Notes under the pieces: model-generated | What the model saw: only the letters and a program-made list of their open reading frames with translations | Database searches by the model: none | Told to the model about the DNA's origin: nothing | Origin: Thermohalobaculum sp038534135 | GTDB taxonomy: Bacteria; Pseudomonadota; Alphaproteobacteria; Rhodobacterales; Rhodobacteraceae | Direction: 5' to 3' | Assembly (NCBI GenBank): GCA_038534135.1 | Contig: JBCAXJ010000001.1 | Location: forward strand, 1-64,000 | Length of the DNA: 64,000 nt | In this document: piece by piece, positions 52,302 through 62,018 of the stretch | How the letters are laid out: every line of letters begins with the position of its first letter | Numbering within the stretch: position 1 is the stretch's first letter | Made by a program: the position numbers and the translations under genes

Positions 52302-53219
52302 TCAAAGGCCGGTCACTCGCGCCAAGCCGAGAGCACTTTCGCCGCCGCCAGCGTAGACCATCCAGACTGTCCCTTGGTCCTCGAAGAGACAGGGATCTCG
52401 CAAAGCGTTGCTGAATGACACGGCTCCGACCTTTGAGGGTGATACTGGTTCGTTCGAACCCTCCCATGGCAGATCTGGGCTGAGGACGTGCTCTGGGTCT
52501 GACGCTGCCTGCCATCGCCGCCATGCGCCATTCAAGGAAATGCTGGTGTGAAGGATGCGTTCGGGTGCGTCTCCGATCCGTGTGAACAGCACATGAAGCT
52601 GATCTCGGCGGATCAGAACGGCGACATGACGGACCGTATCTGAAATCGCGACACCTCCGCGCTGCCAACCGGCTTGATCCAGCCGCCAGATGCGGCTGCA
52701 ACGCGCCATTGCATAGGTCGTGCCGCCCGATTGGAACAGCCGGAGATAGCTGTCGACGATGGGTTTCCCTGTAAACCGCCACGACAATCCGTTGGCCGAT
52801 TGGGCGCGCCATGTGACCTGCTCCCCGGACGCGTCGAGCCCGTGAACGTACATCTCGAACGCGCCATCATGCCTGATCCGGACATCCGGTGATGCCAGAT
52901 GCGGATAGAGCCCGTCAGTACCCTGGGAGATTGCCCAATTCGGTTGCGGAGCATTCGGGACCGTGAGTGTGAACGGTGTCTCGCGCAACGGCATGACACC
53001 GGGGCTATGGATCTGCCACGGTCCTTCAATGCGATCAGCGACGGCCAGCCGGATATGTTGCCCTTTGTGATGCGAGAAGTAGAGGTAGTACCGGCCCAGC
53101 GCACCCGCCAAACCATCCGGAACGCGCACCAGAGACGGTCCGTTTATGTTGTCACCCAGGCTCGGATGCAGGTCTTGGTGAATGATCGGGCCGCTGCCGA
53201 TCCGATCGACGCTAATCAT
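52302..53219 (-). CDS. Glycoside-hydrolase-like beta-propeller protein
   Basis: 305 aa, no signal peptide. Repeated beta-blade motifs resemble the five-bladed propeller of GH43/GH32/GH130-type enzymes: NGPSLVRVP at the first blade, YYLYFSHHKGQHIRLAVADR, SPDVRIRHDGAFEMYVHGLD, LRDPCLFEDQGTVWMVYAGG at the end. The typical acidic catalytic trio cannot be assigned with certainty. ATG 53219 overlaps the methyltransferase stop by 8 bases. Last gene of the glycosylation cluster; it could trim or phosphorolyse the glycan made by the neighbours. Confidence 0.65.
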   Translation of the reverse strand: MISVDRIGSGPIIHQDLHPSLGDNINGPSLVRVPDGLAGALGRYYLYFSHHKGQHIRLAVADRIEGPWQIHSPGVMPLRETPFTLTVPNAPQPNWAISQGTDGLYPHLASPDVRIRHDGAFEMYVHGLDASGEQVTWRAQSANGLSWRFTGKPIVDSYLRLFQSGGTTYAMARCSRIWRLDQAGWQRGGVAISDTVRHVAVLIRRDQLHVLFTRIGDAPERILHTSISLNGAWRRWQAASDPEHVLSPDLPWEGSNEPVSPSKVGAVSFSNALRDPCLFEDQGTVWMVYAGGGESALGLARVTGL

Positions 53220-53955
53220 CGGCGAGCGGTTTGCGTGCTTCGGCGAAGAAACCGCTCGCCTGCATCGTGTTTCGCCAGGGCGAGGTGCGAGCGTCGACGA
53301 TCCTGTTGATGGCTCCGCCAAACGGCCGCTCGACCCGCCGTTTCCAGAACTTCAGCATGTTCAGGATTGCTGAGTACTTGCCGCGGATAGGGTAAAGCGT
53401 CACGTCCTCGAAATTGCGCAGCAGGTAGGCCATGCCATCGCGGCTGAGCCGCTGGTAATCCTGAAAGACAAGCGATTTCGGCGCGTGGTAGCGCCACATC
53501 CATGGCACGTAGAGGAACAATCGGCCTCTTGGTTTCAGTGCCGCACGGAAATTCGCGACCGCAGCTTGTGGGTCGTAGACGTGCTCCAGAATCGCAAGCG
53601 CGATGACGGCATCATATCGGTTGTGCATCCAATCCGGGAACGGCGTACAGACATCGCCCAGAATGTCCGGGCGCGTCAGGTTCGTCTCGGCCTCATCGAT
53701 GTCGTTCAGATCGAGCGTTTCTGTCTGACCCGCAAGCGTTCCCCGCAGCGCGCGCATTCCGTCGCCAACATCCAGGATGCGCCCCGCGCCCTGAAGCTCC
53801 TCGGCGATGAAGGCGCGGGTCTGGTCGTCATGAAGAAACCGCAAGTCTATCGAGGCCCGGCCTGTGATCTCTTGCAGCCGGTTGTTGAGATGATCCACAT
53901 CGTGGATCCGCCTTGGTCGTGTGGCCGCATCGGGCGCGGCATTGTCTTCGGTCAT
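53212..53955 (-). CDS. Class I SAM-dependent methyltransferase
   Basis: 247 aa. SAM site GRILDVGDGMRAL (motif I), acidic end of strand 2 ETLDLNDIDEAE, and VIALAILEHVYDPQAAVANF (post-I/IV region) as in the UbiE/Methyltransferase_11 family. In a run of glycosyltransferases it probably methylates a sugar or lipid carrier. Four-base overlap with the upstream GT gene. Confidence 0.85.
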   Translation of the reverse strand: MTEDNAAPDAATRPRRIHDVDHLNNRLQEITGRASIDLRFLHDDQTRAFIAEELQGAGRILDVGDGMRALRGTLAGQTETLDLNDIDEAETNLTRPDILGDVCTPFPDWMHNRYDAVIALAILEHVYDPQAAVANFRAALKPRGRLFLYVPWMWRYHAPKSLVFQDYQRLSRDGMAYLLRNFEDVTLYPIRGKYSAILNMLKFWKRRVERPFGGAINRIVDARTSPWRNTMQASGFFAEARKPLADD

Positions 53956-55088
53956 GCAGAGCGCAGCCGGATCAGGTGGTCGATCGTTTGCACCGCCCGC
54001 GTCCCGTCGTCACCGGTCAGCGGTAGCGCCGCCCGGATCGGACCCGAGGCCAGGCGATCCGTCGCTTCCGCCAGCCCCCGCGGGGTCAGGAAGGGCAGGC
54101 GATGCATCTCGATTCCATCAGTCTCGGCAAGCTTCGTGGCGCGGATCCGTTGCTCAGCTTCGTCCGCTTCCTCCGAGGGGACAAGGATCGCGGGCACGCA
54201 ACAGGCAGCAAGCTCGACGGCTGTGTTGTAACCGCAAAGACTGACTGAACAGCCAGCACTTGCCAGAAGTCTGTGGTAATCGGGACGCGCCGTCTCGATC
54301 GTCAGATTGTCCGATGTATGGCGCGCTTTCAGATCATCGACGATCTCGGGCCCGTCTGACCCGCCAACCAGCAGATGCCAGGGACGGGGCGAATGCCTGG
54401 CGGCTTCTGCGGCCATATCGATCAGTGCGCGGCCCAGCACGCCACCGCCAACGCCGACGAGCACGTCATTGCGGCGCTCCATGGGTTCTGGCCACCGGAC
54501 GCCGCCACCGACATAGCCGACATGATAGATCATGGGTGCCACGTCGTCAGGCAGCGGCCACGTTGTCGAGAGCGGCAGAAATCCCTCGTCGCCATGGACA
54601 AGGACGCCGTGATAGCGCTTGAGTAGGTGTGTTGCCGTCTCGGTCAGCCGCTTCGGCTTGGGTTCTGGGATGTCCCGGACCGAGGATATCACGGCGACCT
54701 GCGGGTTCGCGACACGCGCGGTTTCTATGGCCGACAGGAACTCCGAGGTCAGAATACGGCGCCCCAGAGGGAAAAGCTCGGTCACAAGTGCATCCGCCTT
54801 GAGGTCGCGCAGCGCCTCGGTCAGTCGCGACATGCGTTCCGCCATGAAGGCGTCGGTGACCAGTGTGCCATCCGGCTCACGCAGCGTTGTGAACTCAAGC
54901 CGGTGGACGCGGACAGGGGGCAGTTGAACGACGTTCAGGCCCCCATGATCGATGTGGGGCAACGGGCGGCCACCCGTAATGACCGTTACTTCATGCCCTA
55001 AGCGCTGTGCGGTTCTGGCCAGTGCGAGTGTCCGAACAAGGTGCCCGGTTCCGGTCAGATGGCAGGTCAGGAAAGCGATGCGGCTCAT
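53952..55088 (-). CDS. Glycosyltransferase, GT28/MurG-like
   Basis: 378 aa, GT-B fold. N-terminal CHLTGTGHLVRTLALARTAQ is the glycine-rich acceptor loop of MurG-type enzymes; the C-terminal half has SVSLCGYNTAVELAACCVPA and LVPSEEADEAEQRIRATKLA, the nucleotide-sugar region. Related to the GT at 58.0-59.2 kb, so the cluster holds a paralogous pair. Belongs to the predicted glycosyltransferase group COG4671 (my assignment). Sugar donor unknown. Confidence 0.8.
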   Translation of the reverse strand: MSRIAFLTCHLTGTGHLVRTLALARTAQRLGHEVTVITGGRPLPHIDHGGLNVVQLPPVRVHRLEFTTLREPDGTLVTDAFMAERMSRLTEALRDLKADALVTELFPLGRRILTSEFLSAIETARVANPQVAVISSVRDIPEPKPKRLTETATHLLKRYHGVLVHGDEGFLPLSTTWPLPDDVAPMIYHVGYVGGGVRWPEPMERRNDVLVGVGGGVLGRALIDMAAEAARHSPRPWHLLVGGSDGPEIVDDLKARHTSDNLTIETARPDYHRLLASAGCSVSLCGYNTAVELAACCVPAILVPSEEADEAEQRIRATKLAETDGIEMHRLPFLTPRGLAEATDRLASGPIRAALPLTGDDGTRAVQTIDHLIRLRSA

Positions 55089-55672
55089 GGAGACCTGGCT
55101 TCCAACCGGACGGGCGGCTCGGGTGAACGGGGCAGCCCCGATGGCCGGATGGTCAGCGGATAGAGGCGCCCGCGCTTGATCTCGGGCATACCTTGCCAAT
55201 CGCAGGCGATCCCCAGGATCACCCGCATCAACGCCTTGTGCGTTACAAGCACCGCCGCTTCGCCCTGGGATGCGATTTCAGCAAGCAGCGGACGGGCACG
55301 GTCCCATGCCTGCGCCATACTTTCACCGCCGGGCGCCGCCGTGTCCCGGTCCCATTCATGCGTCGGACGGAACCCCGTTGCCGGGTCCCTGAGCAGATCC
55401 TTCGCCAAAGCGCCCTCCCATTCGCCCCAGCTGAGCTCGATTATCCGTGCACTATGCGCCACATCACGCCCCTCTGCCAAGAGGTGCGCGGTTTGCGACG
55501 CGCGCGACAGCGGCGAGGCAATCAAGTGGGCGCGATCCCATGGGGCGGGCATGCGCAGCGCTGCCAGTGTTTCCCGTGCCTTGTCGGTCAGCGGGATGTC
55601 CGTGTGACCCTGGAGGCGGGCCTCTGCGTTCCAGGCCGTCGGGTAATGCCGCATCAGCGCGATCCGGGTCAT
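55085..55672 (-). CDS. Histidine phosphatase superfamily protein
   Basis: 195 aa. Catalytic RHG-type motif here is MRHYPTAWN, with RLQGHTDIPLT, IASPLSRASQTA and ELSWGEWEG, and VTHKALMRVILG supplying the second His. The Gly of R-H-G is replaced by Tyr, as in some family members. It may dephosphorylate a sugar phosphate or lipid phosphate in this pathway. Coupled by 4-base overlaps to glycosyltransferase genes on both sides. Confidence 0.88.
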   Translation of the reverse strand: MTRIALMRHYPTAWNAEARLQGHTDIPLTDKARETLAALRMPAPWDRAHLIASPLSRASQTAHLLAEGRDVAHSARIIELSWGEWEGALAKDLLRDPATGFRPTHEWDRDTAAPGGESMAQAWDRARPLLAEIASQGEAAVLVTHKALMRVILGIACDWQGMPEIKRGRLYPLTIRPSGLPRSPEPPVRLEARSP

Positions 55673-56769
55673 CGGAGCAGCGGCTCAAGCGTGTTGCGGA
55701 GTATCCGAGCGGCCGCCGCAAGGCTGTGCCTTTCAAGCACGTGTTGGCGCGCAGATGCCGAGGCCGCTGCGCGACGCTCGGCATCAGCCAGATAGGTGAT
55801 GGCCTTGGCGTATGCATTCGGATCGTTTGGCGGCGGCGCGCAAGGGTGATGGACAACCTCGCGGGCAGCCGCGTGATCCTCGGCGATGACCGGCAGTCCG
55901 GCGGCCTGAGCTTCCAGAAAAACCATCCCCACGCCTTCCCCGACGCCGGGCCAGAGGAACAGGTCGGCCTGATCCATGATCGCGCGAAGCTGCGTCCGGT
56001 CATCGATGCGTCCGGCAAACGTTACGTTTTCAGCGAACGGAGAGAAGAGCGCCTTGACCTCGGACGCCGCTGGACCGTCGCCAATGATGGTCAGATGAAA
56101 AGAAATGGAGAGATGTTGCAGCGCAGCGGCGAGCCGAAGATAGCTCTCGACCTTGTCGCCTGGCCGCATCATGGCAACCGTCAAGAGTTGCAGGACCGGG
56201 CTGCTTTTGGGCCGAACCGCCGGATCTGGTCCCGGTTCGGTGAACGCGGGGAGGTGGGTCATCTTCGAAGAGTGTCCGGCGTTGGACAATGCGGGCCGAT
56301 CGCGCTCGGTCGTCCAGAACAGAGCATCTGCCTGGGCAATGGCCGCATCCGACGCCGCAGCAAATTGCGCCCAAGGGCCGTCCCGACGCTTCGGCGAGAT
56401 CGATGGTTCCGAGATCGCGTAAGGAATGCTCAGGTCGCGGGCAACGACCGGACCGATCAAGTCCGGCGCCTTGTAGTGGCAGTGATAGGTGAACCAAAGA
56501 TCCGGCGGATCGTCGCGCAGTTGGTCGATCAGGGCAGCAGCCGCATCGTTCGCGTTGGCCATCAAAGCGATTTGCACCTCACGGTCGCCTGCCAGATCGA
56601 TGATGCGAAGCTCTGATGCGAGTGCGGGCGCGAACCCTGCAAGATCGAGTGCTTTCAGGGTCAAACGCGCAATTTCCCGGTCGCCGGACGGGGTTGAATG
56701 ATTGGGCGACTTCATGGGCGCATAGAAAGCGACACGCGGCCGCGCCGTTGGCTCCGACCTCACTGTCAT
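55669..56769 (-). CDS. Glycosyltransferase family 4-type
   Basis: 366 aa GT-B fold. N-terminus RVAFYAPMKSPNHSTPSGDR, then a C-terminal donor domain with LTIIGDGPAASEVKALFSPF, FLWPGVGEGVGMVFLEAQAA (the E-x7-E region) and GLPVIAEDHAAAREV. Cytoplasmic or membrane-associated. It transfers an unknown sugar. Four-base overlaps with the GT upstream and the phosphatase downstream. Confidence 0.85.
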   Translation of the reverse strand: MTVRSEPTARPRVAFYAPMKSPNHSTPSGDREIARLTLKALDLAGFAPALASELRIIDLAGDREVQIALMANANDAAAALIDQLRDDPPDLWFTYHCHYKAPDLIGPVVARDLSIPYAISEPSISPKRRDGPWAQFAAASDAAIAQADALFWTTERDRPALSNAGHSSKMTHLPAFTEPGPDPAVRPKSSPVLQLLTVAMMRPGDKVESYLRLAAALQHLSISFHLTIIGDGPAASEVKALFSPFAENVTFAGRIDDRTQLRAIMDQADLFLWPGVGEGVGMVFLEAQAAGLPVIAEDHAAAREVVHHPCAPPPNDPNAYAKAITYLADAERRAAASASARQHVLERHSLAAAARILRNTLEPLLR

Positions 56770-58016
56770 CCGGCCACGAGAGCGTCGCGCAGGTGTGCCT
56801 CGAGCCGGTCGATACCGGTCTCGATGCCGAATTCCGCAACCAGCCGCTCGTAGGCCAATTCAGCCATCTGCGCCCGGCGTTCCGGTGCGGCTGCAAGATC
56901 TGAAATTGCCTGCGACAGGCTCTCTGGGTCTCCCGGCGATACCAACACTCCATGAATGCCATCGTGGATGAATTCCGGGATCGCAGAGACGCGCGTCGAC
57001 AGGATCGGGAGCTTCTGCGACGCAGCTTCCATCAGCACATTCGGCAAGCCGTCCCGGTCGCCATCGTCGGCAATCTTGGACGGCAAAACGAACAGATCCG
57101 CCGAACGCATCGCTGCGATGACATCCGTCTGGTCGCGTTTGCCCAACCAATCAATGCGATCTGTCAGGCCAAGGTCCGCTGCCCGCGCTTTGGTCTGATC
57201 CGACAAGGCGCCCCCGCCGATATGCGTGAAGTGCCAGTCGATCTCCAGGCGTGCGAGCGCGTCAAGAAGATCATCGTAGCCCTTCTTAGCCACCAGACGG
57301 CCGACCGACATCAGGCGGAATTGTGCTCCCGGTTCACGTCGTTTGGGAGGCTGCGGAAATCTGGCGAGATCCAGACCGTGGTAGACCAGATCGACCTTTC
57401 CGCTTGCAGGGTCGAGACCTCGCAAGTGCTCCGCTCCGGTCCCTGTGCAAGTTACTCCAAATGATGCTTCAGCGATTTTCTCGCGTTTCTCCCAGTCGGG
57501 CGTCGTCCAGATATCCTTTGCATGGGCTGAAAACCCGAACCGAATGCTCCGGATCATTGCGGCATAGCGCGCCACCGAGCACGGCGTGTGGAGGAAATGC
57601 GCGTAAAGCAGGTCGATCTCGGGCGGCAACTCCGCGGCGAGCACCATTGCCTGCCCCCAGCGTCGAACGCGGTTCCGGGTTCGATCACGCCAGAGATCCT
57701 TTAGCCAAGCAGTGCGTGCACGGCGGTATCCGGGCAGCCGCCGCGCCGTTCTCCAAGCTTTCAGAACGCGCAGCGGATCGTTGTGTAGGTACTCCGGCAG
57801 ATACCGCGGTGTTGCCTGGATCTGATCGTGAACCGGATGCGTCCGCCCGCCATCATAGGGATGCCGGAGCGACCAGATGTCAAACCGGAAACCGCGTCGC
57901 TCTAATGCCAACAGTTCCTGAGCGATGAACGTCTCCGACAGGCGTGGATACCCTTTGAGGACAACGGCCATGCGGGTCTGAACGCTCAGATCCAGTTCAG
58001 ACCTCAGGCCGTCCAT
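56766..58016 (-). CDS. Glycosyltransferase family 4 (WcaL-like)
   Basis: 416 aa. AVVLKGYPRLSETFIAQELL is the characteristic opening of colanic-acid-type GT4 enzymes; the donor site includes SVGRLVAKKGYDDLLDALAR, LFVLPSKIADDGDRDGLPNV and LMEAASQKLPILSTRVSAIP with the E-x7-E acidic pair. Starts three bases after the upstream stop. Likely builds an exopolysaccharide or glycolipid repeat. Confidence 0.88.
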   Translation of the reverse strand: MDGLRSELDLSVQTRMAVVLKGYPRLSETFIAQELLALERRGFRFDIWSLRHPYDGGRTHPVHDQIQATPRYLPEYLHNDPLRVLKAWRTARRLPGYRRARTAWLKDLWRDRTRNRVRRWGQAMVLAAELPPEIDLLYAHFLHTPCSVARYAAMIRSIRFGFSAHAKDIWTTPDWEKREKIAEASFGVTCTGTGAEHLRGLDPASGKVDLVYHGLDLARFPQPPKRREPGAQFRLMSVGRLVAKKGYDDLLDALARLEIDWHFTHIGGGALSDQTKARAADLGLTDRIDWLGKRDQTDVIAAMRSADLFVLPSKIADDGDRDGLPNVLMEAASQKLPILSTRVSAIPEFIHDGIHGVLVSPGDPESLSQAISDLAAAPERRAQMAELAYERLVAEFGIETGIDRLEAHLRDALVAG

Positions 58017-58019
58017 GCG

Positions 58020-59243
58020 TCAGACGCCTTTGGTAGGCTGGTGTCGTGCTACGGCGTCGGCGCGCTTCTTGATGTTGTTCAGGCCATCCAACAGCCCGTT
58101 CGTGCGGTTCTCGGACGGGCGCCGTTGATAGGCAAGTGCCTTGATCGCCTCGGCCATGATCTGCGCACTTTCGCCGTCGCGTTCGGGAAGAAGCATACGG
58201 ACCAGTCCGAGTCTTTCCGCAGCCGCCGACCGGATCTCCTGCTCGCGCCGCGGCTTCGTTCGCGGCACGATGATTGCCGGTTTGTCCATCGACAGGATCT
58301 CGCAGAACGTGTTGTAGCCGCCCATCGCGACAACACCGTCGGCGTCGGCAAGCAGGCGTTCCAGGCGGGGATGAAAGCTCAGGGCCGTCACGCGACCATC
58401 AAGCCGCGCGACCCGCTCATCAAAATCAAGACGCGCGGTGGCATCCAGGAACGGCCCATAGACGAGCAAGGCGTGCTGCCGCAGGCTCAAGTCGCCTTCA
58501 TATGCGCGCAGCACCCAATCGAGGATTTCGACGCCGTCGCCGCCGCCACCGGTCGTGACCAGAACATAAGGCTGATCCGGCAGGTCGGCGCCCGTCTCGG
58601 CGGGCCAGTCAGGCGCGGTCCGGCGCAGATATCCCGTGTAATGGACTCGCTTGGACATCCTGTCGGAAAGTCCCAGCCCGCGCAGAGGCTCGCAAATCTC
58701 CGGGATGCCATAGACCCAGATCTCGTCATAGAATCGCTCGATCGCCTCGGTGGCGTTCTTGCGCTCCCATTCCGCCGAGAGCGCGTCGCCTTCGTCCAGA
58801 ACATCCCGGATTCCCAGGACAATGCGGCTTCCGGCGGCGCGCAGATCCACGAGCGTCTCGGCCAGTTCCTGGCGAAAGCCCCAGGGTTCCTTGTCAACAA
58901 TGACCAGATCCGGCCGGAACTCGCGCGCCGTCGCTGCGATGATGGATCCGCGCAGGCGGACCATCTCGTCGATCTGCAGTTTCAGGTTCAGTGCCGAATA
59001 GCTGCCGTCGGGAAGCTTGACGACGCCGGGCAGGCGAACATGGTCAAGCCGCTCGGCGAAGTCGAAGCGCCCGGCAATCGGCGAACCTGTCACGATCAGT
59101 GCGGACCGTTCGTCATCCGCACCGATCAGGGCCGTCGCGATCGTGCGGGATCGGCGCAGGTGGCCCAATCCGAAAGTATCGTGGCTGTAGAGCAGCGTGC
59201 GGTGGTCTCCGGCGCCGCGCCGCACATCAGCAGATCCATCCAT
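58020..59243 (-). CDS. Glycosyltransferase, GT28/MurG-like
   Basis: 407 aa from the ATG at 59243 (the frame is open further upstream but that part is not protein-like). SHDTFGLGHLRRSRTIATAL is the Gly-rich N-terminal loop; VTTGGGGDGVEILDWVLRAY, VVAMGGYNTFCEILSMDKPA and IVPRTKPRREQEIRSAAAER are the donor-site half. First gene of the seven-gene cluster and paralogous to the GT at 53.9-55.1 kb. Divergent from the MscS-type gene. Confidence 0.8.
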   Translation of the reverse strand: MDGSADVRRGAGDHRTLLYSHDTFGLGHLRRSRTIATALIGADDERSALIVTGSPIAGRFDFAERLDHVRLPGVVKLPDGSYSALNLKLQIDEMVRLRGSIIAATAREFRPDLVIVDKEPWGFRQELAETLVDLRAAGSRIVLGIRDVLDEGDALSAEWERKNATEAIERFYDEIWVYGIPEICEPLRGLGLSDRMSKRVHYTGYLRRTAPDWPAETGADLPDQPYVLVTTGGGGDGVEILDWVLRAYEGDLSLRQHALLVYGPFLDATARLDFDERVARLDGRVTALSFHPRLERLLADADGVVAMGGYNTFCEILSMDKPAIIVPRTKPRREQEIRSAAAERLGLVRMLLPERDGESAQIMAEAIKALAYQRRPSENRTNGLLDGLNNIKKRADAVARHQPTKGV

Positions 59244-59436
59244 AGTCACCCCCGACCGGCTTCGGTCAGATTTTCCCCGGAAACCGTTGGGGCGTTTGCT
59301 TAGCGTCGTGCGCCAGCATATGCCAGAGTTTCCCGCCGGATGCACCTTTGTCGACAAATGTGTGAACGGATAGGGCAGATTGTGCGTTTTGAGTTTATCG
59401 TGCTGACTGCACGACCGAGACGGCACGGAGGACAGG

Positions 59437-61995
59437 ATGTCGAAGACCAGGCCAGAGCACGCGGCGCGTCACGCCCGACGGGACGTACCGTCCGTGACAA
59501 AGCTTGCTGTCGTGCTGTGTCTGGTCCTTGCCGGATGGATCGGCGTGCAGACGGCTGCGCAGGCCCAAGGCCTGTTGCTGGATTATGGCTCGCTCCTCGG
59601 CACAACGACGGAAGACGAGCCTCAACAGTCGCGTCCGCAACAGTCTCAACCCGCACAGACTCAGACCTCTCCGCCGCGGCGGTCGTCGATCATCACGGAC
59701 GGGACCGGCACGATCTCGCGCCCGAACGCGCTTTTGACACCTGCGCCGACCATCGATGACTATGCGCGCGTCGCGACGACGAACCCTGACTCCATGATTG
59801 ATCAGGCGCGTCAGTCCATCTCGCTCTTCCGTGCGCGGGTTCGATCGATTGTCCAACGGTTGCCGGAGGCCTGGATCGACATCAAGACAACCCTCGCCGC
59901 CGCAGCACCGACCGGAGAGCCGCGCTATTTCATCGGCGTGGCGTTGTTCGCGGGCTTGCTCTTGATCATCGGGCGCTCGGTCGCGTTGCTGTTTGCCTAC
60001 TACGTGGGCCGCCCGCTGATGATCGCCGCGCAGAAACCGAACCCGATCGGCTACTACGGAAAGATGCCGATCCTGTTCTATCGGCAAGTTTTGACGATCG
60101 TGGCGGTCGTCATCACGATGTCGGTCGCATCCACGGTGGGCCTGTTCTTCTATCAGGAGCACAAGGCGACCCAGACGACGGTCGTGGTCGTTTTCGTGGT
60201 CTACGCGGCGACGTTGCTTCTGGACACGCTCTGGCGCGTGATCGTTGCACCTTATCTCAGCGAGTACCGCCTGCCGCACATCGATGACGTCTCAGCGCGG
60301 CATCTCTATACTTGGTTGTCGGCCGCGACCAGTTTCGGCCTGGTTTCGATGGGCTTCACCTATTGGATGCAAGCGCTCGGCCTCTCGCCGGAGATGCACA
60401 CGGCAATCACGGTCTGCCTGTCGTTTATAACGGTGCTTCTCCTGCTGGTGATGATCCGGATCCATCGCCACACGATCTCGGGTGTCATCCTCGGCGGCCG
60501 CGCCCGGGCCGAGGCGAGCTGGCTTTCGCTGCTGGCTGTGGCGCTCTGGGCCCCGGCGGTGTCGATTTACTTGCTGGTCACCTGGGGTGACATGAGCTTC
60601 CGCCTGATCATGGGGATTTCGTCCGATCCCCTCCGGCTGATGATGCCGTATCTGATCTTCATGTCGGGCCTGCTTGTCTACGCCATTGCCGCCTACATCA
60701 TCGAAAGACTGTTCTCCCGCAGTCGTGAGATAGCCGAGATTAACCGGCAGATGGATGAGCAGCGCGCGCGGGAGGAGGAAGCGGCCGACGCGGCGCTGCG
60801 GGCCGAGATCATGGCGCGGGCGGACGGTGCCGGGGACATCGACAACGACGGTGACGAGGAAGCCGGCGGCGCGCCGATCGAGACACCCGACCCGAACACG
60901 GCGATCATCGTCCATCAGCGCCCTGGCATGCGAACCATGGAGGACCTGGCGCGCCGGGTCGCCTCGCTCTTTGCCATGGGGGCGGTCGCCTACTTCCTGG
61001 CGCGGTTCTGGGGCGGCGAGGACGTCTTCGAGCGCATCCCGGGCCTGGCGCTGGCCGAGGACGTCATCGACACGCTGTTCGTCGGCTATATCATCTACCA
61101 CGCCGTGCGCATCTGGATCGACCAGAAGATCGCCGAGGAAGTCGGCGATGAGCCCGACGACAGCAGTATCATGGAGGGCGAGGGCGGCGGCGCCGGGGCC
61201 ACGCGGCTGGCGACCCTGCTGCCGCTGATCCGCAACTTCGTGCTGATCGTCATCGTCGTCACGGTGCTGCTGCTGATCGCCACCGACCTGGGCGTCAACG
61301 TCGCCCCGCTGTTCGCCGGTGCCGGCATCGTCGGCCTGGCCATCGGCTTCGGCAGCCAGGCGCTGGTGCGCGACATCCTGTCGGGCGCGTTCTTCCTGGC
61401 CGACGACGCCTTCCGCAAGGGCGAGTACATCGACGTCGGCGACGTCAAGGGCACGGTCGAGAAGATCAGCCTCCGCTCGTTCCAGCTGCGCCACCACCTG
61501 GGGATGCTTCACACGATCCCGTTCGGCGAGATCCAGTTCCTGACCAACTTCTCACGCGACTGGGTGATGATGAAACTGCCGCTGCGCCTGACCTATGACA
61601 CCGATGTCGAGCGCGTCCGCAAGCTGGTCAAGAAACTGGGCCTCGCGCTGCTCGAGGACCCGGAGATCGGCGAGAAGTTCATCCAGCCCGTCAAATCGCA
61701 GGGCGTGATCATGATGGATGACAGCGCCATGATCGTGCGCATCAAGTTCATGACCTACCCCGGCGAGCAATGGGTCCTGCGCAAACGCATCTATGCCGAA
61801 ATCCGCGAGCTGTTCGAACGCGAGGGCATCAAGTTCGCCCACCGCGAGGTCACTGTGCGCATCCCCGACCTCGACGAGAACCGCCAGTTGACCCAGGAGG
61901 AGAAGTCCGCCATCGGCGCCGCCGCCCGCCGCGCCGCCGATCAGGTGGACGAAGAGGCCCAGATGCCTGCGGCCGTGGGCGGGGATGTGAGGTAG
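59437..61995 (+). CDS. Large mechanosensitive channel, MscS family
   Basis: 852 aa. N-terminal segment LAVVLCLVLAGWIGVQTAAQ is a signal peptide or TM. A low-complexity Gln/Pro region follows (~55-80), then a multi-helix membrane domain (~160-480) and the MscS core around residues 600-800: pore helix FAGAGIVGLAIGFGSQALVR, beta domain with ISLRSFQLRHHLGMLHTIPF, and the alpha/beta C-terminal domain (MMKLPLRLTYDTDVERVRKL). Closest in architecture to YbdG/MscK-like or alphaproteobacterial large channels. GC content rises sharply in the core. Releases solutes on hypo-osmotic shock. Confidence 0.9.
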   Translation: MSKTRPEHAARHARRDVPSVTKLAVVLCLVLAGWIGVQTAAQAQGLLLDYGSLLGTTTEDEPQQSRPQQSQPAQTQTSPPRRSSIITDGTGTISRPNALLTPAPTIDDYARVATTNPDSMIDQARQSISLFRARVRSIVQRLPEAWIDIKTTLAAAAPTGEPRYFIGVALFAGLLLIIGRSVALLFAYYVGRPLMIAAQKPNPIGYYGKMPILFYRQVLTIVAVVITMSVASTVGLFFYQEHKATQTTVVVVFVVYAATLLLDTLWRVIVAPYLSEYRLPHIDDVSARHLYTWLSAATSFGLVSMGFTYWMQALGLSPEMHTAITVCLSFITVLLLLVMIRIHRHTISGVILGGRARAEASWLSLLAVALWAPAVSIYLLVTWGDMSFRLIMGISSDPLRLMMPYLIFMSGLLVYAIAAYIIERLFSRSREIAEINRQMDEQRAREEEAADAALRAEIMARADGAGDIDNDGDEEAGGAPIETPDPNTAIIVHQRPGMRTMEDLARRVASLFAMGAVAYFLARFWGGEDVFERIPGLALAEDVIDTLFVGYIIYHAVRIWIDQKIAEEVGDEPDDSSIMEGEGGGAGATRLATLLPLIRNFVLIVIVVTVLLLIATDLGVNVAPLFAGAGIVGLAIGFGSQALVRDILSGAFFLADDAFRKGEYIDVGDVKGTVEKISLRSFQLRHHLGMLHTIPFGEIQFLTNFSRDWVMMKLPLRLTYDTDVERVRKLVKKLGLALLEDPEIGEKFIQPVKSQGVIMMDDSAMIVRIKFMTYPGEQWVLRKRIYAEIRELFEREGIKFAHREVTVRIPDLDENRQLTQEEKSAIGAAARRAADQVDEEAQMPAAVGGDVR

Positions 61996-62018
61996 GCCTT
62001 TCCTGCGAAGTCCGTAGA

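Noticed and set aside
58041..59303. 420-codon plus-strand opening over the first glycosyltransferase
   Set aside because: Antisense to a well-supported GT gene with matching family motifs; no RBS.
60292..61512. 406-codon opening antisense to the MscS core
   Set aside because: Shadow of a very GC-rich gene; the peptide is dominated by Asp/Gln/His/Arg with no domain.
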